Source of the DNA: an uncultured Eubacterium sp.
GTDB lineage: Bacteria > Bacillota > Clostridia > Lachnospirales > CAG-274
Length of the DNA: 31,726 nt
Direction of reading: 5' to 3'
Assembly (NCBI GenBank): GCA_900545305.1
Contig: UQYD01000020.1
Coordinates: 1-31,726 of the forward strand
Part shown: one piece after another, positions 1 to 8,003 of the stretch
How the letters are laid out: the number at the start of each line of letters is the position of its first letter
How positions within the stretch are numbered: the stretch's first letter is position 1
The notes under the pieces: model-generated
Told to the model about the DNA's origin: nothing
The model's input: only the letters and a program-made list of their open reading frames with translations
Database searches by the model: none
Made by a program: the position numbers and the translations under genes

Positions 1-86
1 ATTCTTTACCGGTTACTTTCTTTGATGATGACCAGTTAAGACTTGAGGCCGAGGAAGAAGTAAGCAAAATAACAGATGCTAAATAA
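1..86 (+). CDS. C-terminal end of a truncated gene, probably scpB
   Basis: An open frame entering from the window edge ends at a TAA at 84-86. The last 27 residues are acidic (they end EEEVSKITDAK). The fragment is too short to show a domain. In Clostridia the gene before a D-Ala-D-Ala carboxypeptidase and an RluB-type pseudouridine synthase is often scpB, a subunit of the SMC condensin complex, and an acidic tail after an SLP segment fits. The identification rests on gene order and is only tentative. The next gene starts 38 bases later with no terminator between, so the two are probably co-transcribed. Confidence 0.45.
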   Translation, partial: SLPVTFFDDDQLRLEAEEEVSKITDAK

Positions 87-124
87 TTTTTTATTGCATA
101 AAATAAAGTCGGGAGAGTGGTTTT

Positions 125-1258
125 ATGAAACGATTTTCGGCTTTATTTTTTTGTTTTATTTTGCTTTTTAATATAGCAGTTTTGGCAGAAGAACCAAAGG
201 TAAATGCTATTTCAGCTGTTATAGTAGACGGCGATACAGGACGAATACTGTGGGGCAAAAATGAAAATAAGCCTATGGCAATGGCAAGTACGACCAAAAT
301 TATGACAGCTTTAGTTGCGTTGGAAAATAGTGATATAAAAAAGGAAACTACCGTTTCAAAAAATGCTACTTTGGCATCTCCAGTAAAAATGCACCTTTCT
401 GTTGGAGAAAAAATGACCATAGAACAGCTTTTGTATGCTATGATGCTACAGTCCTATAATGATTCGGCAGTAGCAGTTGCTGAGGCTGTTGGTGGTAGTG
501 TAGAAAAGTTTTGTACAATGATGAATGAAAAGGCAAAGGAAATAGGCTGTAGTGATACAGTTTTTGAAACGCCAAATGGTTTAGATAAGGGTAATCATCA
601 TTCCACAGCAGAGGATATGTCAAAAATAGGTGTGTATGCTCTAAAAAATCAAAATCTTATGAAAATAATGAATACCAGAGACTATACATTTAAAAGCAGT
701 AAAACTACATATTCTTTTGTAAATAAAGATAGGCTACTTAGTGAATATGAAGGTGCTATAGGTATGAAAACAGGTTTTACGGGAAAGGCAGGACATTGTT
801 TTGTTGGTGCAGCAAATAGAGGAGATATAACATTAGTGTCTGTTGTCTTAGCAAGTGGTTGGGGAACAGCAGGAAAAAGCAGAAAATGGATAGATACAAA
901 GGCTTTGTTAAATTATGGCTTTAATAATTACAAAAAATATAGTATAATAAACGGTAGTGAAAAAATGAATATTTCCATAGATAAAGCTGAAAAAGAAATT
1001 GCAGAATTAAAATATGAGGATAGTGTAGATTTGCTTCTTTCAGAAAATGAAAAAGCAAATTTAAAAATAGAAAATGAATTGCCCCAAAATATAACAGCTC
1101 CTATAAATTACGGAGATAGTGTGGGCATTGGTAAAGTTTATACAGGGAATACTTTGCTTAAAACAGTAAAAATTATTTCAGCAGAAAATATAGAAAAAAT
1201 AGGTGTGGAATACAATATAAAGAAACTAATAAATCAGTGGTTAAAACTTGTAGGCTAG
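125..1258 (+). CDS. Serine-type D-alanyl-D-alanine carboxypeptidase (S11, penicillin-binding protein)
   Basis: This enzyme trims the terminal D-alanine from peptidoglycan stem peptides at the outer face of the membrane. The three active-site motifs are visible: STTK at residues 55-58 (acylated Ser55), SYN at 110-112 and KTG at 215-217. Residues 1-21 form a signal peptide. Residues of about 270-360 fit the beta-rich PBP5 C-terminal domain, and the last ~17 residues (IKKLINQWLKLVG) look like the amphipathic helix that anchors DacA/DacF-type enzymes. The length of 377 residues is normal. A GGGAGAG ribosome site precedes the ATG. The pseudouridine synthase gene begins 10 bases after the stop. Which Dac paralogue it is (vegetative or sporulation type) cannot be decided from the sequence alone. 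Confidence 0.93.
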   Translation: MKRFSALFFCFILLFNIAVLAEEPKVNAISAVIVDGDTGRILWGKNENKPMAMASTTKIMTALVALENSDIKKETTVSKNATLASPVKMHLSVGEKMTIEQLLYAMMLQSYNDSAVAVAEAVGGSVEKFCTMMNEKAKEIGCSDTVFETPNGLDKGNHHSTAEDMSKIGVYALKNQNLMKIMNTRDYTFKSSKTTYSFVNKDRLLSEYEGAIGMKTGFTGKAGHCFVGAANRGDITLVSVVLASGWGTAGKSRKWIDTKALLNYGFNNYKKYSIINGSEKMNISIDKAEKEIAELKYEDSVDLLLSENEKANLKIENELPQNITAPINYGDSVGIGKVYTGNTLLKTVKIISAENIEKIGVEYNIKKLINQWLKLVG

Positions 1259-1268
1259 GAGAAAAATA

Positions 1269-1979
1269 ATGTTAGTTAGATTACAAAAATATTTAGCACA
1301 GGCACAGGTTGCCTCAAGAAGAAAAGCAGAAGAAATTATACTTCAAGGCAGAGTTGAAGTAAATGGCGAAGTTGTAGATACCTTAGGAACTAAAGTTGAT
1401 GATGAAAATGATGTTGTAAAAGTTGACGGAAAAGTTGTTTCAGAAAATAAACAGTACATTTATATAATGCTTAATAAACCGGAGGGTTGTGTAACAACAG
1501 CCAAGGACCAGTTTGAACGCAAAACAGTTATGGACTATATTGATATTGAGGAGAGAGTTTATCCTGTTGGTAGATTGGATTATGACACTTCAGGGCTGTT
1601 GCTTTTGACAAATGATGGCGATATGACGTATAAACTTACTCATCCAAAGCATAATGTAGATAAAACATACATAGCAACCGTAGAAAATATGCCTACAGAA
1701 GTAGATTTAAACAGATTTAGGTCAGGGCTTATAATTGATGGATATAAAACTGCAAAAGCTAAAATTGCTGTTGTAAAAAATACAGGTAAATATATAAGCT
1801 TAAAAATTTCTATACACGAAGGTCACAATAGACAGGTTAGAAAAATGTGTGATGCCATTGGCTGTCCGGTTAAATTCTTAAAGAGAATAGCTGTAGGTGA
1901 TTTGAAAATAGGTAGTCTTGAAAAAGGAAAGTATAGATTGCTTACAGAAGAAGAAATTTCATATTTACAAAAATTATAA
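1269..1979 (+). CDS. rluB: Pseudouridine synthase, RsuA/RluB family
   Basis: It isomerises a specific uridine in 23S rRNA to pseudouridine (family knowledge; the exact site is inferred). Residues 1-48 are an S4 RNA-binding domain (RLQKYLAQAQVASRRKAEE). The catalytic domain follows, with the family signature GRLDYDTSGLLLLTNDG at 101-117, where Asp104 is the expected catalytic aspartate. The segment EGHNRQVRKMCDAIGCPV is also typical. The length of 236 residues is normal. It starts 10 bases after the carboxypeptidase gene, with an AGGAG overlapping the upstream stop, so the two are translated from one message. A hairpin terminator follows at once, making this the last gene of the operon. Confidence 0.93.
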   Translation: MLVRLQKYLAQAQVASRRKAEEIILQGRVEVNGEVVDTLGTKVDDENDVVKVDGKVVSENKQYIYIMLNKPEGCVTTAKDQFERKTVMDYIDIEERVYPVGRLDYDTSGLLLLTNDGDMTYKLTHPKHNVDKTYIATVENMPTEVDLNRFRSGLIIDGYKTAKAKIAVVKNTGKYISLKISIHEGHNRQVRKMCDAIGCPVKFLKRIAVGDLKIGSLEKGKYRLLTEEEISYLQKL

Positions 1980-1987
1980 TTATTTCG

Positions 1988-2033
1988 GGAGATAGGTTTG
2001 TTCTTAGATGATACAAATTTCTATCTCCTTTTT
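1988..2033 (+). terminator. Rho-independent terminator after rluB
   Basis: GGAGATAG at 1988-1995 pairs with CTATCTCC at 2021-2028. An inner TTTGT/ACAAA helix extends the stem, and a run of five T follows. It closes the scpB/carboxypeptidase/rluB operon. Confidence 0.85.
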
Positions 2034-2083
2034 ATGTATTTATAATTGCCTTTTTGGAAAACATATTACAAAGAGGTGATATA

Positions 2084-3307
2084 ATGAAGTTTTTAAGGGG
2101 TATAGCTCTATTTTTTTGTGTTTTTTTTGCCATAGTATTGGGTTTTAAAATATTTTCTGTTCCAACAAAAATTAATATGACAGAGGGATATTCTCAGTCT
2201 ATGTCAATATCTTTCCCGTTTTCTATATCAACAGATAATATTTCACAGCCGGTAGTAAGCATTAATAATTCAGCCAGTAATGTTGAAATACAGCCGGTAA
2301 AATCAGGTAATACACTTTTGAAATTAAATTTGTTTGGATTGCCTGTAAAAGATGTAAAAGTAAAGGTTCATCCCCAAAAGAGCCTTTGTGTAGTAGGCAA
2401 ATCTGTTGGCATATGTATTGATACAAAGGGCGTTCTTGTGTTGGGAACAGGCTCTGTAAAGAATAAAGATAATGAAAATATAGAACCGTCAAAAAATAAG
2501 CTGTACCCTGGAGATGTTATTGTATCAGCAAACGGCATAGAAATAAAATCTAAAGAAAATTTAATGAATGTAGTAAAGTCATCAAATAATTTGGCCGTTG
2601 ATGTGTTGAGAAATGAAAAACATATTATAGAAAATATTGTGCCAATAAAGGCAAAAGAAGATAATGCAAATAAGATAGGTGTTTGGGTGAGAGATAGCAC
2701 ACAAGGCGTGGGAACGTTGACGTATTTTGACAAAGATACCAAAAACTATGGAGCATTAGGACATCCAATAGTTGATGTAGATACTGGACAAATGATGTCT
2801 ATTTCCTCTGGAGAATTACTAAAGACAAGTGTAATTGCTATAGATAAAGGAGAAAAAGACTCCCCTGGTGCAATAATTGGAGATACAGACTATAGTAGCA
2901 ATTTAGGAACTATAGTAAAAAATAATAATTGTGGGATATATGGAAAAATAAATAATTCTAAGTATTTTACAAGTATTACAATGCCAGTAGGATACAGAGG
3001 AGAAGTGAAAAAAGGCGAAGCTAGTATACTTGCAAATATTGACGGTAAGGAAACAAAGGCCTATAAAATCAATATAGACTATATAAATAAATATTCCTCC
3101 GGTAGTTCAAAAGGCTTAGTAATATCTGTTACAGACCCACAGCTTTTAAATAAGACAGGTGGAATTGTACAGGGTATGAGTGGTTGCCCAATAATACAAA
3201 ATGGAAAAATAATAGGGGCTGTCACCCATGTTTTTGTAAAGGATAGCAAGAGAGGATACGGTATTTTTATTGAGAATATGTTGGAACAAAGTGAAAATAT
3301 AAGTTAG
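2084..3307 (+). CDS. spoIVB: SpoIVB serine peptidase (S55)
   Basis: SpoIVB is the forespore signalling protease that crosses the intermembrane space and triggers SpoIVFB-dependent pro-sigma-K processing. The ATG at 2084 is chosen because AGAGGTGAT lies just before it; an in-frame TTG at 2054 would add ten residues and has no ribosome site. A membrane segment covers roughly residues 4-24. A PDZ domain (KLYPGDVIVSANGIEI) lies near 139-165. The S55 domain has His227 in GALGHPI, Asp351 in SVTDPQ and Ser366 in GMSGCP; the 15-residue Asp-to-Ser spacing matches the known Bacillus enzyme. The usual GMSGSP reads GMSGCP here. THVFVKDSKRGYGIFIENML ends the conserved part. spo0A, a frequent neighbour, is not downstream. 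The gene implies a spore former. Confidence 0.95.
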   Translation: MKFLRGIALFFCVFFAIVLGFKIFSVPTKINMTEGYSQSMSISFPFSISTDNISQPVVSINNSASNVEIQPVKSGNTLLKLNLFGLPVKDVKVKVHPQKSLCVVGKSVGICIDTKGVLVLGTGSVKNKDNENIEPSKNKLYPGDVIVSANGIEIKSKENLMNVVKSSNNLAVDVLRNEKHIIENIVPIKAKEDNANKIGVWVRDSTQGVGTLTYFDKDTKNYGALGHPIVDVDTGQMMSISSGELLKTSVIAIDKGEKDSPGAIIGDTDYSSNLGTIVKNNNCGIYGKINNSKYFTSITMPVGYRGEVKKGEASILANIDGKETKAYKINIDYINKYSSGSSKGLVISVTDPQLLNKTGGIVQGMSGCPIIQNGKIIGAVTHVFVKDSKRGYGIFIENMLEQSENIS

Positions 3308-3325
3308 TTTTTTTGTAAAAGTCTG

Positions 3326-3354
3326 TTGAGAATTACCTCCCAATATAGTATAAT
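3326..3354 (+). promoter_or_regulatory. Sigma-A-type promoter for dnaD, with inverted repeat over the spacer
   Basis: TTGAGA (3326-3331), a 17-base spacer and TATAAT (3349-3354) place the transcript start near 3361, about 20 bases before the GTG of dnaD. CCTCCCAA in the spacer (3336-3343) is the exact reverse complement of TTGGGAGG (3366-3373), which contains the dnaD ribosome site. Confidence 0.7.
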
Positions 3355-3380
3355 ACAAGTAATTGTTGGGAGGATTTACT

Positions 3381-4442
3381 GTGAGCAAAATCAGTTTTAG
3401 AATTAATACAACTTATACTTCTATAGAAAATATTTTTATTGATGAATATATGCCAAAAGCACCAGCACCTTTGTATTCATTGGTCTATATTTATGGACTT
3501 AGATGTGCTTGTGCCGGTATTCAAGTGGATAACAAAGAAATTGCAGAAAAATTTAGTGTTATTGAAAGTGATGTTGTTAATGCTTGGGTGTATTGGAAAG
3601 ACAGAGGCTTGGTTTTGCTTTTAGGCAATAAGGAAAAACCTGTAGTTGAATTTCTTCCGGTTAAGTCCTTGGGTGATAGTATGAAAGAAGCTATACCTCA
3701 AAACAAGATAAAACAATTAGCAACTAAGCCAACTTATAAACCAACAGATGTAGCAGATTTGATGGCGAATAACAAAGAAATTGAACAGCTTGTAAAAATG
3801 GCAGAAGCTACAATGGGAAAGATTTTGACACAAAATGATACACAGGCTATAGTTAGCTTTTATGATTGGATGGGCTTACCGGCTGACGTAATTACAATGT
3901 TGCTCTCTTACTACAAAGATAAACCTATGGGCTATATAGAAAAGGTGGCAATAGATTGGTCAGAAAAGGAAATTGACACCATTGAAAAAGTCGATAAATA
4001 TATGTCAAGACATAAGGACTATAGTAAGATTATGGGCTACTATGGTGTAGACAGAAGACCTACAGAAAAAGAAGAAAAGCTTATAAGAGTATGGCTTGAT
4101 GAATATAAAACTCCTTTTGAATTAATAAAAGAGGCTTGCCAAAGAACTGTAGAAAAAACAAATGGAGTAGCTGTAGGTTATACCAATGGAATATTAAAAA
4201 ATTGGCACGAAAATGGTATTAATACAATAGAAGCTGTTGAACAAATGGATAAACAGTTTAGTAGCAAGGTTGAGAATGATGAAAGCAATCAGAGTGTAAA
4301 AATAGTAAAGCCATATGATAAAAAGGGTGTTATGAATAATTCATTTAATAATTTTACACAAAAGATTTATACAAACGAAGAACTTCTTGCCAGAGCAGAG
4401 GAAAAGAACAAGCAGAGGAGAGATAAACTTGGAGAGAAGTGA
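3381..4442 (+). CDS. dnaD: DnaD-family replication initiation protein
   Basis: DnaD proteins help remodel the origin and load the replicative helicase together with a DnaC/DnaI loader. The GTG at 3381 is chosen because GGGAGG sits seven bases before it; an earlier in-frame TTG at 3363 overlaps that site. Residues of about 31-85 look like the N-terminal winged helix. Two DnaB_2/DnaD C-terminal-type segments follow. The first contains LTQNDTQAIVSFYDWMGLPADVITML; the second ends in the DNA-binding YxxxIxxxW motif (Tyr267 to Trp275, YTNGILKNW). The length of 353 residues with two C-terminal domains is the common clostridial form. The stop overlaps the start of the helicase-loader gene, so the partners are translationally coupled. 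Confidence 0.9.
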   Translation: MSKISFRINTTYTSIENIFIDEYMPKAPAPLYSLVYIYGLRCACAGIQVDNKEIAEKFSVIESDVVNAWVYWKDRGLVLLLGNKEKPVVEFLPVKSLGDSMKEAIPQNKIKQLATKPTYKPTDVADLMANNKEIEQLVKMAEATMGKILTQNDTQAIVSFYDWMGLPADVITMLLSYYKDKPMGYIEKVAIDWSEKEIDTIEKVDKYMSRHKDYSKIMGYYGVDRRPTEKEEKLIRVWLDEYKTPFELIKEACQRTVEKTNGVAVGYTNGILKNWHENGINTIEAVEQMDKQFSSKVENDESNQSVKIVKPYDKKGVMNNSFNNFTQKIYTNEELLARAEEKNKQRRDKLGEK

Positions 4443-5403
4443 AATTTACGCACAGATAAAGCGTGAAATGGAAAAATATAGAGATTATGCAATAAATAAG
4501 GCTAATGAGGAAATAAAGCTTATATATGTAAAATATCCTAGACTTAAAGAAATAGATAAGGAATTGAAAAATGCTGGCTCTCATATGCTTAAGGAAACTC
4601 TTAAAAGACGAGGGGAAGACAGAGATAAACTTGTGAAAGAGTTTAAAGAGTATTATGCTAATCTTGAAAATGAAAAACAAGATATTCTAAATAGTGAAGG
4701 TATATCTCCTGATATGCTTAAGCCAAAATTCCGTTGTAAACTTTGCGAAGATACAGGCATCTATAAGGATAAAGAATGTAAGTGTATGAAGAAAAGACGT
4801 ATAGAAAAGATGTATACACTTTCTAATATACACGAAAACATGGAAGAACAAAATTTTGAAAGTTTTGACAGCAGTATTTTTTCAAGAGAGCCTAATGAAG
4901 AAGGGGTATCACAGTACGATAGAATGTTGGAAATAAGTGATACTTGTCGTGAAGGTATTGTTGCTATGGAAAAATTTCCATTTTATGCTCTCTTTATGGG
5001 AGGTGCAGGTCTGGGAAAAACGTTTCTTTGCTCTTGTGTAGCTAAATTAGCAATTGAGCTAGGATATAGTGTTGTTTATGTAACAGCTTACGATATTGCT
5101 GATGTATTAATTAAGATTAGATTTAGCAGAGCAACTGGTGAAAATTATGAAACACTTGATTTAATAAAAAATTGTGATTTACTTATTATGGATGATTTAG
5201 GTACAGAAGGTATAAATGGGGCTACAAATACAGAAATATTTACGGTAATAAATAATAGAATTTTAAGTAAAAAATCCCTTATTATTTCTACTAATCTGAC
5301 ACTTGAAGATATAAATCGTGTATATGGAGAAAGACTTGTGTCCAGATTTATAGGGGAATTTGCAACTTGCCAATTTATAGGAAAAGATTTACGTTTATAT
5401 TGA
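4429..5403 (+). CDS. DnaC/DnaI-like AAA+ helicase loader
   Basis: It loads the replicative helicase at the origin using ATP. The TTG at 4429 is chosen because AGAGGAG lies eight bases before it and the product then begins MERSEIYAQIKREMEKYRD, the usual helical start of clostridial DnaC; an upstream TTG at 4387 has no ribosome site. It overlaps dnaD by 14 bases. The order is: a charged helical region (1-90), a four-cysteine zinc element (Cys103, 106, 117, 119), then the AAA+ core with Walker A GGAGLGKT (191-198), Walker B LLIMDD (251-256), sensor STNLT and an arginine-finger-like YGERLVSRF. The product is 324 residues. No terminator is seen after it. Confidence 0.92.
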   Translation: MERSEIYAQIKREMEKYRDYAINKANEEIKLIYVKYPRLKEIDKELKNAGSHMLKETLKRRGEDRDKLVKEFKEYYANLENEKQDILNSEGISPDMLKPKFRCKLCEDTGIYKDKECKCMKKRRIEKMYTLSNIHENMEEQNFESFDSSIFSREPNEEGVSQYDRMLEISDTCREGIVAMEKFPFYALFMGGAGLGKTFLCSCVAKLAIELGYSVVYVTAYDIADVLIKIRFSRATGENYETLDLIKNCDLLIMDDLGTEGINGATNTEIFTVINNRILSKKSLIISTNLTLEDINRVYGERLVSRFIGEFATCQFIGKDLRLY

Positions 5404-5471
5404 TTTATTATTTAAAATAGGCAAAAATTTCCGTTTATTTATTAAAAATTTGTTGATTTTAACATTTGGTA

Positions 5472-5500
5472 TTGTATTTTCAACCTGAATAGTGTATAAT
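5472..5500 (+). promoter_or_regulatory. Sigma-A-type promoter for the Nudix gene
   Basis: TTGTAT (5472-5477), a 17-base spacer and a perfect TATAAT (5495-5500). It gives a leader of about 58 bases before the Nudix ATG at 5565. Confidence 0.7.
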
Positions 5501-5564
5501 GTGATTAATATTAGAAAAGGTTGCGTTTAGTCAGCCATACAGTATACAGGACGGAGGAATACCC

Positions 5565-6002
5565 ATGACAGAAGCTGTTAGCTGTGGAGGGGTAGTCATC
5601 CATGACGGTAAGGTCTTGTTGCTTTATAAAAATCAAAATGGTAGGTATATGGGTTGGGTGTTGCCTAAGGGTACTGTCGAACCAGGGGAAACTTATCAGC
5701 AAACTGCCTTGAGAGAGGTTAAGGAGGAAACAAATTCTGATGCAGAAATAGTAAAATACATCGGAAAGACACAATATACATTCAGAGGTAATGAGGATAT
5801 AGTCAGCAAAACAGTCCATTGGTATCTTATGGTTACTGATTCTTTTGACTGTAAACCTCAGGCTGAAGAATTTTTTGTTGATGCCGGTTTTTATAAACAA
5901 CATGAGGCCAGTTATCTGCTTAAATTCCATGATGAAAAGCAGATGATGCGTAGAGCCTTTATGGAGTATAATCAACTGCAAACCCGGAAACAGTATATTT
6001 GA
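5565..6002 (+). CDS. Nudix hydrolase
   Basis: Nudix enzymes cleave nucleoside diphosphates linked to another group (nucleotide sugars, dinucleotide polyphosphates, damaged nucleotides); the substrate here is unknown. The Nudix box lies at residues 36-58: Gly36, Glu42, then REVKEE at 50-55. The glycine usual near the end of the box is Asn57. The WVLPKGTVEPGE context resembles the Ap4A hydrolase/MutT-like group. The length of 145 residues is normal. CGGAGG precedes the ATG. A small membrane protein gene follows after 24 bases in the same promoter-to-terminator unit. Confidence 0.9.
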   Translation: MTEAVSCGGVVIHDGKVLLLYKNQNGRYMGWVLPKGTVEPGETYQQTALREVKEETNSDAEIVKYIGKTQYTFRGNEDIVSKTVHWYLMVTDSFDCKPQAEEFFVDAGFYKQHEASYLLKFHDEKQMMRRAFMEYNQLQTRKQYI

Positions 6003-6026
6003 AAGTCATAAAAAGGAGGAATTAGT

Positions 6027-6323
6027 ATGAAGACAGAATTAATCTTAGATGAAATGAAAAAAGCAATCAAAAGATTGGAAAAGGATAATAAGTTAAAGAC
6101 TATTGTTTGTATAGGTGCAGGTCTTGCAGTAGTAATCGTCGGAATTGTTTTCCTTGTTGTCAAGATGAAGGATAAAAATCAAGACCAATTACCTTATGAT
6201 TATGACGACGGTTGGGATGCTTGGGACGAAGACGACTATGCAGATTATGAAGACTATGACGATGATTATAGCTATGATGATGCAGATGTTGATTATGATG
6301 ACGAGTATTCTGAAGATGAATAA
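6027..6323 (+). CDS. Small membrane protein with Asp/Tyr-rich acidic tail
   Basis: I do not recognise a family. The 98-residue product has a charged N-terminal helix (1-28), one hydrophobic segment at about 32-51 (VCIGAGLAVVIVGIVFLVVK), and a tail from about 54 made almost entirely of Asp, Glu, Tyr, Ala and Ser. AAAGGAGG lies just before the ATG and a terminator follows the stop. It probably sits as a single-span membrane protein with a strongly negative domain that could bind cations or basic proteins; that is inference. Proteins with a short anchor and an acidic tail occur in Clostridia near nucleotide-handling genes, but I cannot link this one to a pathway. Confidence 0.8.
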   Translation: MKTELILDEMKKAIKRLEKDNKLKTIVCIGAGLAVVIVGIVFLVVKMKDKNQDQLPYDYDDGWDAWDEDDYADYEDYDDDYSYDDADVDYDDEYSEDE

Positions 6324-6335
6324 TATATAATGCAG

Positions 6336-6361
6336 AGTGTGGTTGAAAAGCCACACTTTTT
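6336..6361 (+). terminator. Rho-independent terminator
   Basis: GTGTGG (6337-6342) pairs with CCACAC (6351-6356), with outer A-T pairs and a following T run. Only 23 bases separate it from the esterase ATG, so the esterase is transcribed either by read-through or from a promoter I could not identify. Confidence 0.85.
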
Positions 6362-6384
6362 ATTACTAAGGAGATGATTTAGGC

Positions 6385-7689
6385 ATGAAATTAAAAAGAA
6401 TTATTACAGGTGTTTTAGCTGGTGTTATGTGCTTTGGTGCATTTAATGTTACTTCTGCTTTTGCTAGCGATGAAACAAATATATTTATTGTAGGTGACTC
6501 TACATCTTGTATCTATGGATATGATGATAACTATGCTTTGCCAAGAGCTGGTTGGGGTATGTACTTAGGAGATTTTCTTAGAAGTAAATACCATGTTGAA
6601 GACCTTGCTATGTCAGGTAGAAGTTCAAAGAGTTTTGCTACAGAAGATAATTATAAAAAGCTTTTATCTGAAATGAATGAGGGCGATTATGTTCTTATTC
6701 AGTTTGGTCATAATGATGCAAAGAAAAGCAATGAAAATGACTTAAAAAATAGATATACAGACTCAGATGGTGATATAAATACAGAGGGTAGCTTTAAAAA
6801 CTCATTGTACAAAAATTATATTGAACCGGCTGAAGAAAAGGGTGCAAAGCCAGTTCTTCTTACTCCTATAGTACGTCATGAATTTGAAGAAGATGGTAAG
6901 GTAAAAGATACTCACGGCAATTATGATGATGCCATTAGAGAACTTGCAAAGGAAACTAATGTTCCTTGTATTGATGTAAACCAAATGACAACTGATTTGT
7001 ATAATAATATGGGTAGTGAGGAATCTATAATTCTTCACGCAATATTCAAGAGTACAGAAAAGGGCGACAATGGTTTTGATTTTACTCATCTTAACCATTT
7101 AGGTGGCGAAACTGTAGCAAAAATGGTTGCACAGGCTCTCCCTGCAGTTGATGGACTTGCAAATTGTGTTAATACAAATGCTATAAACGATGATAAATAC
7201 AAGTTTATGACTAGAGATGAATTTGTAGGTGAAATTGTACGTCTTATGGATAAAACAGAAAGTGGTTCTGCTGTTTTTGCTGATGTAAATTCAGATAATA
7301 AATACTACGATGAAATTTATACAGCAAAGAAACTTGGACTTGTTCAAGGTGATGATAAGGGACTCTTTAACCCTAATGATTATATAACTGTTCAGGATGC
7401 CTTTGTTATTATTGATAGAATGTACAAGGAAGAAAATGTTCCACTTAAAACTGATGAGGAAGTATTTAGCCAGTTTAAGTATGCAAGTGAAACAAGCGAC
7501 TACGCAAAAGATGCTGTAGCAAATGTACTTACAAAGCTTAATAAGAGTGCGTCTACAAACCTTCTTCCAAAGATGAAGGCTGAAAAATCTGCTTGTTATG
7601 TTCTTTTTGATAAAATCTATAATGATTTTTACGTTTCAGATGTGAGAAATGAAGCTCAGTCTGCTGATGAAATAGAAGTAGTTGAATAA
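6385..7689 (+). CDS. Secreted SGNH/GDSL esterase (rhamnogalacturonan acetylesterase-like, CE12) with S-layer-like tail
   Basis: It probably removes acetyl groups from pectic polysaccharide outside the cell; the substrate is inferred from the family. Residues 1-27 are a signal peptide ending in an AFA-type cleavage site. The SGNH blocks are clear: GDST at 37-40 (nucleophile Ser39), SGRSS at 77-81, GHND at 108-111 and DFTH at 232-235 (Asp232, His235). The order and spacing match CE12 proteins such as YesT/RhgT. From about residue 271 the sequence has S-layer-homology character (TRDEFVGEIVRLMDK, VFADVNSDNKYYDEIYTAKKLGLVQGD, FNPNDYITVQDAFVII), which would hold the enzyme on the cell wall. AAGGAG precedes the ATG and a strong terminator follows. 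Confidence 0.88.
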   Translation: MKLKRIITGVLAGVMCFGAFNVTSAFASDETNIFIVGDSTSCIYGYDDNYALPRAGWGMYLGDFLRSKYHVEDLAMSGRSSKSFATEDNYKKLLSEMNEGDYVLIQFGHNDAKKSNENDLKNRYTDSDGDINTEGSFKNSLYKNYIEPAEEKGAKPVLLTPIVRHEFEEDGKVKDTHGNYDDAIRELAKETNVPCIDVNQMTTDLYNNMGSEESIILHAIFKSTEKGDNGFDFTHLNHLGGETVAKMVAQALPAVDGLANCVNTNAINDDKYKFMTRDEFVGEIVRLMDKTESGSAVFADVNSDNKYYDEIYTAKKLGLVQGDDKGLFNPNDYITVQDAFVIIDRMYKEENVPLKTDEEVFSQFKYASETSDYAKDAVANVLTKLNKSASTNLLPKMKAEKSACYVLFDKIYNDFYVSDVRNEAQSADEIEVVE

Positions 7690-7703
7690 TTTTATTATTA
7701 TGT

Positions 7704-7737
7704 AGAGATTGTGTTTTAGATAGCACAATCTCTTTTT
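7704..7737 (+). terminator. Rho-independent terminator after the esterase gene
   Basis: AGAGATTGTG (7704-7713) pairs perfectly with CACAATCTCT (7724-7733), followed by TTTT. It sits directly before the hairpin array. Confidence 0.9.
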
Positions 7738-7938
7738 AATGAATCGGAAAGATAAATCCGATGGCTTGTTTACAAGCCACATTTTGCAAAGCAAAATGTT
7801 CTGACAGTGAACCGAAAGATAAATCGGACACACGAAGTGTGGCTTTCAACGAAGTTGAAAGTTCTGACCAATGAATCGGAAAGATAAATCCGATGGCTTA
7901 TGTACAAGCCACAAATTAAGGTCGTTAATTTTTTCTGA
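7738..7938. repeat. Array of three ~65-base units, each folding into three hairpins
   Basis: Units begin near 7738, 7806 and 7870. Hairpin 1 has the constant loop AAGATAAA: stems 7743-7748/7757-7762, 7812-7815/7824-7827 and 7875-7880/7889-7894. Hairpin 2 is GGCTTG/CAAGCC in unit 1, CACAC/GTGTG in unit 2 and GGCTT/AAGCC in unit 3. Hairpin 3 is 7779-7787/7791-7799 (9 bp), 7843-7850/7854-7861 (8 bp) and 7913-7919/7925-7931 (7 bp), each in a different sequence. Every unit ends in TTCTGA. Stem sequences change between units while pairing is kept, so structure seems to be what is preserved. No coding potential is seen. Confidence 0.85.
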
Positions 7939-7961
7939 ATAGTGATTTTTATGCAAATATA

Positions 7962-7970
7962 TGATATACT
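7962..7970 (+). promoter_or_regulatory. Extended -10 promoter for degV
   Basis: TGATATACT, a TATACT -10 box with the TGn extension. The -35 position (GTGATT, 7942-7947) is weak. The leader to the ATG at 8004 is about 27 bases. Confidence 0.6.
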
Positions 7971-8003
7971 GTTTTATGAGTTAAAATCTTGGAGGTTACA
8001 TAT

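Noticed and set aside
2039..2068. Sigma-G-like promoter before spoIVB (TTTATA, 17 bases, CATATTA)
   Set aside because: The -10 box fits, but the start would fall at about 2075, inside the ribosome site, leaving a leader of only about nine bases. Not strong enough to list.
2054..2083. TTG start adding ten residues to SpoIVB
   Set aside because: No ribosome site before it, while the ATG at 2084 has AGAGGTGAT at the right distance.
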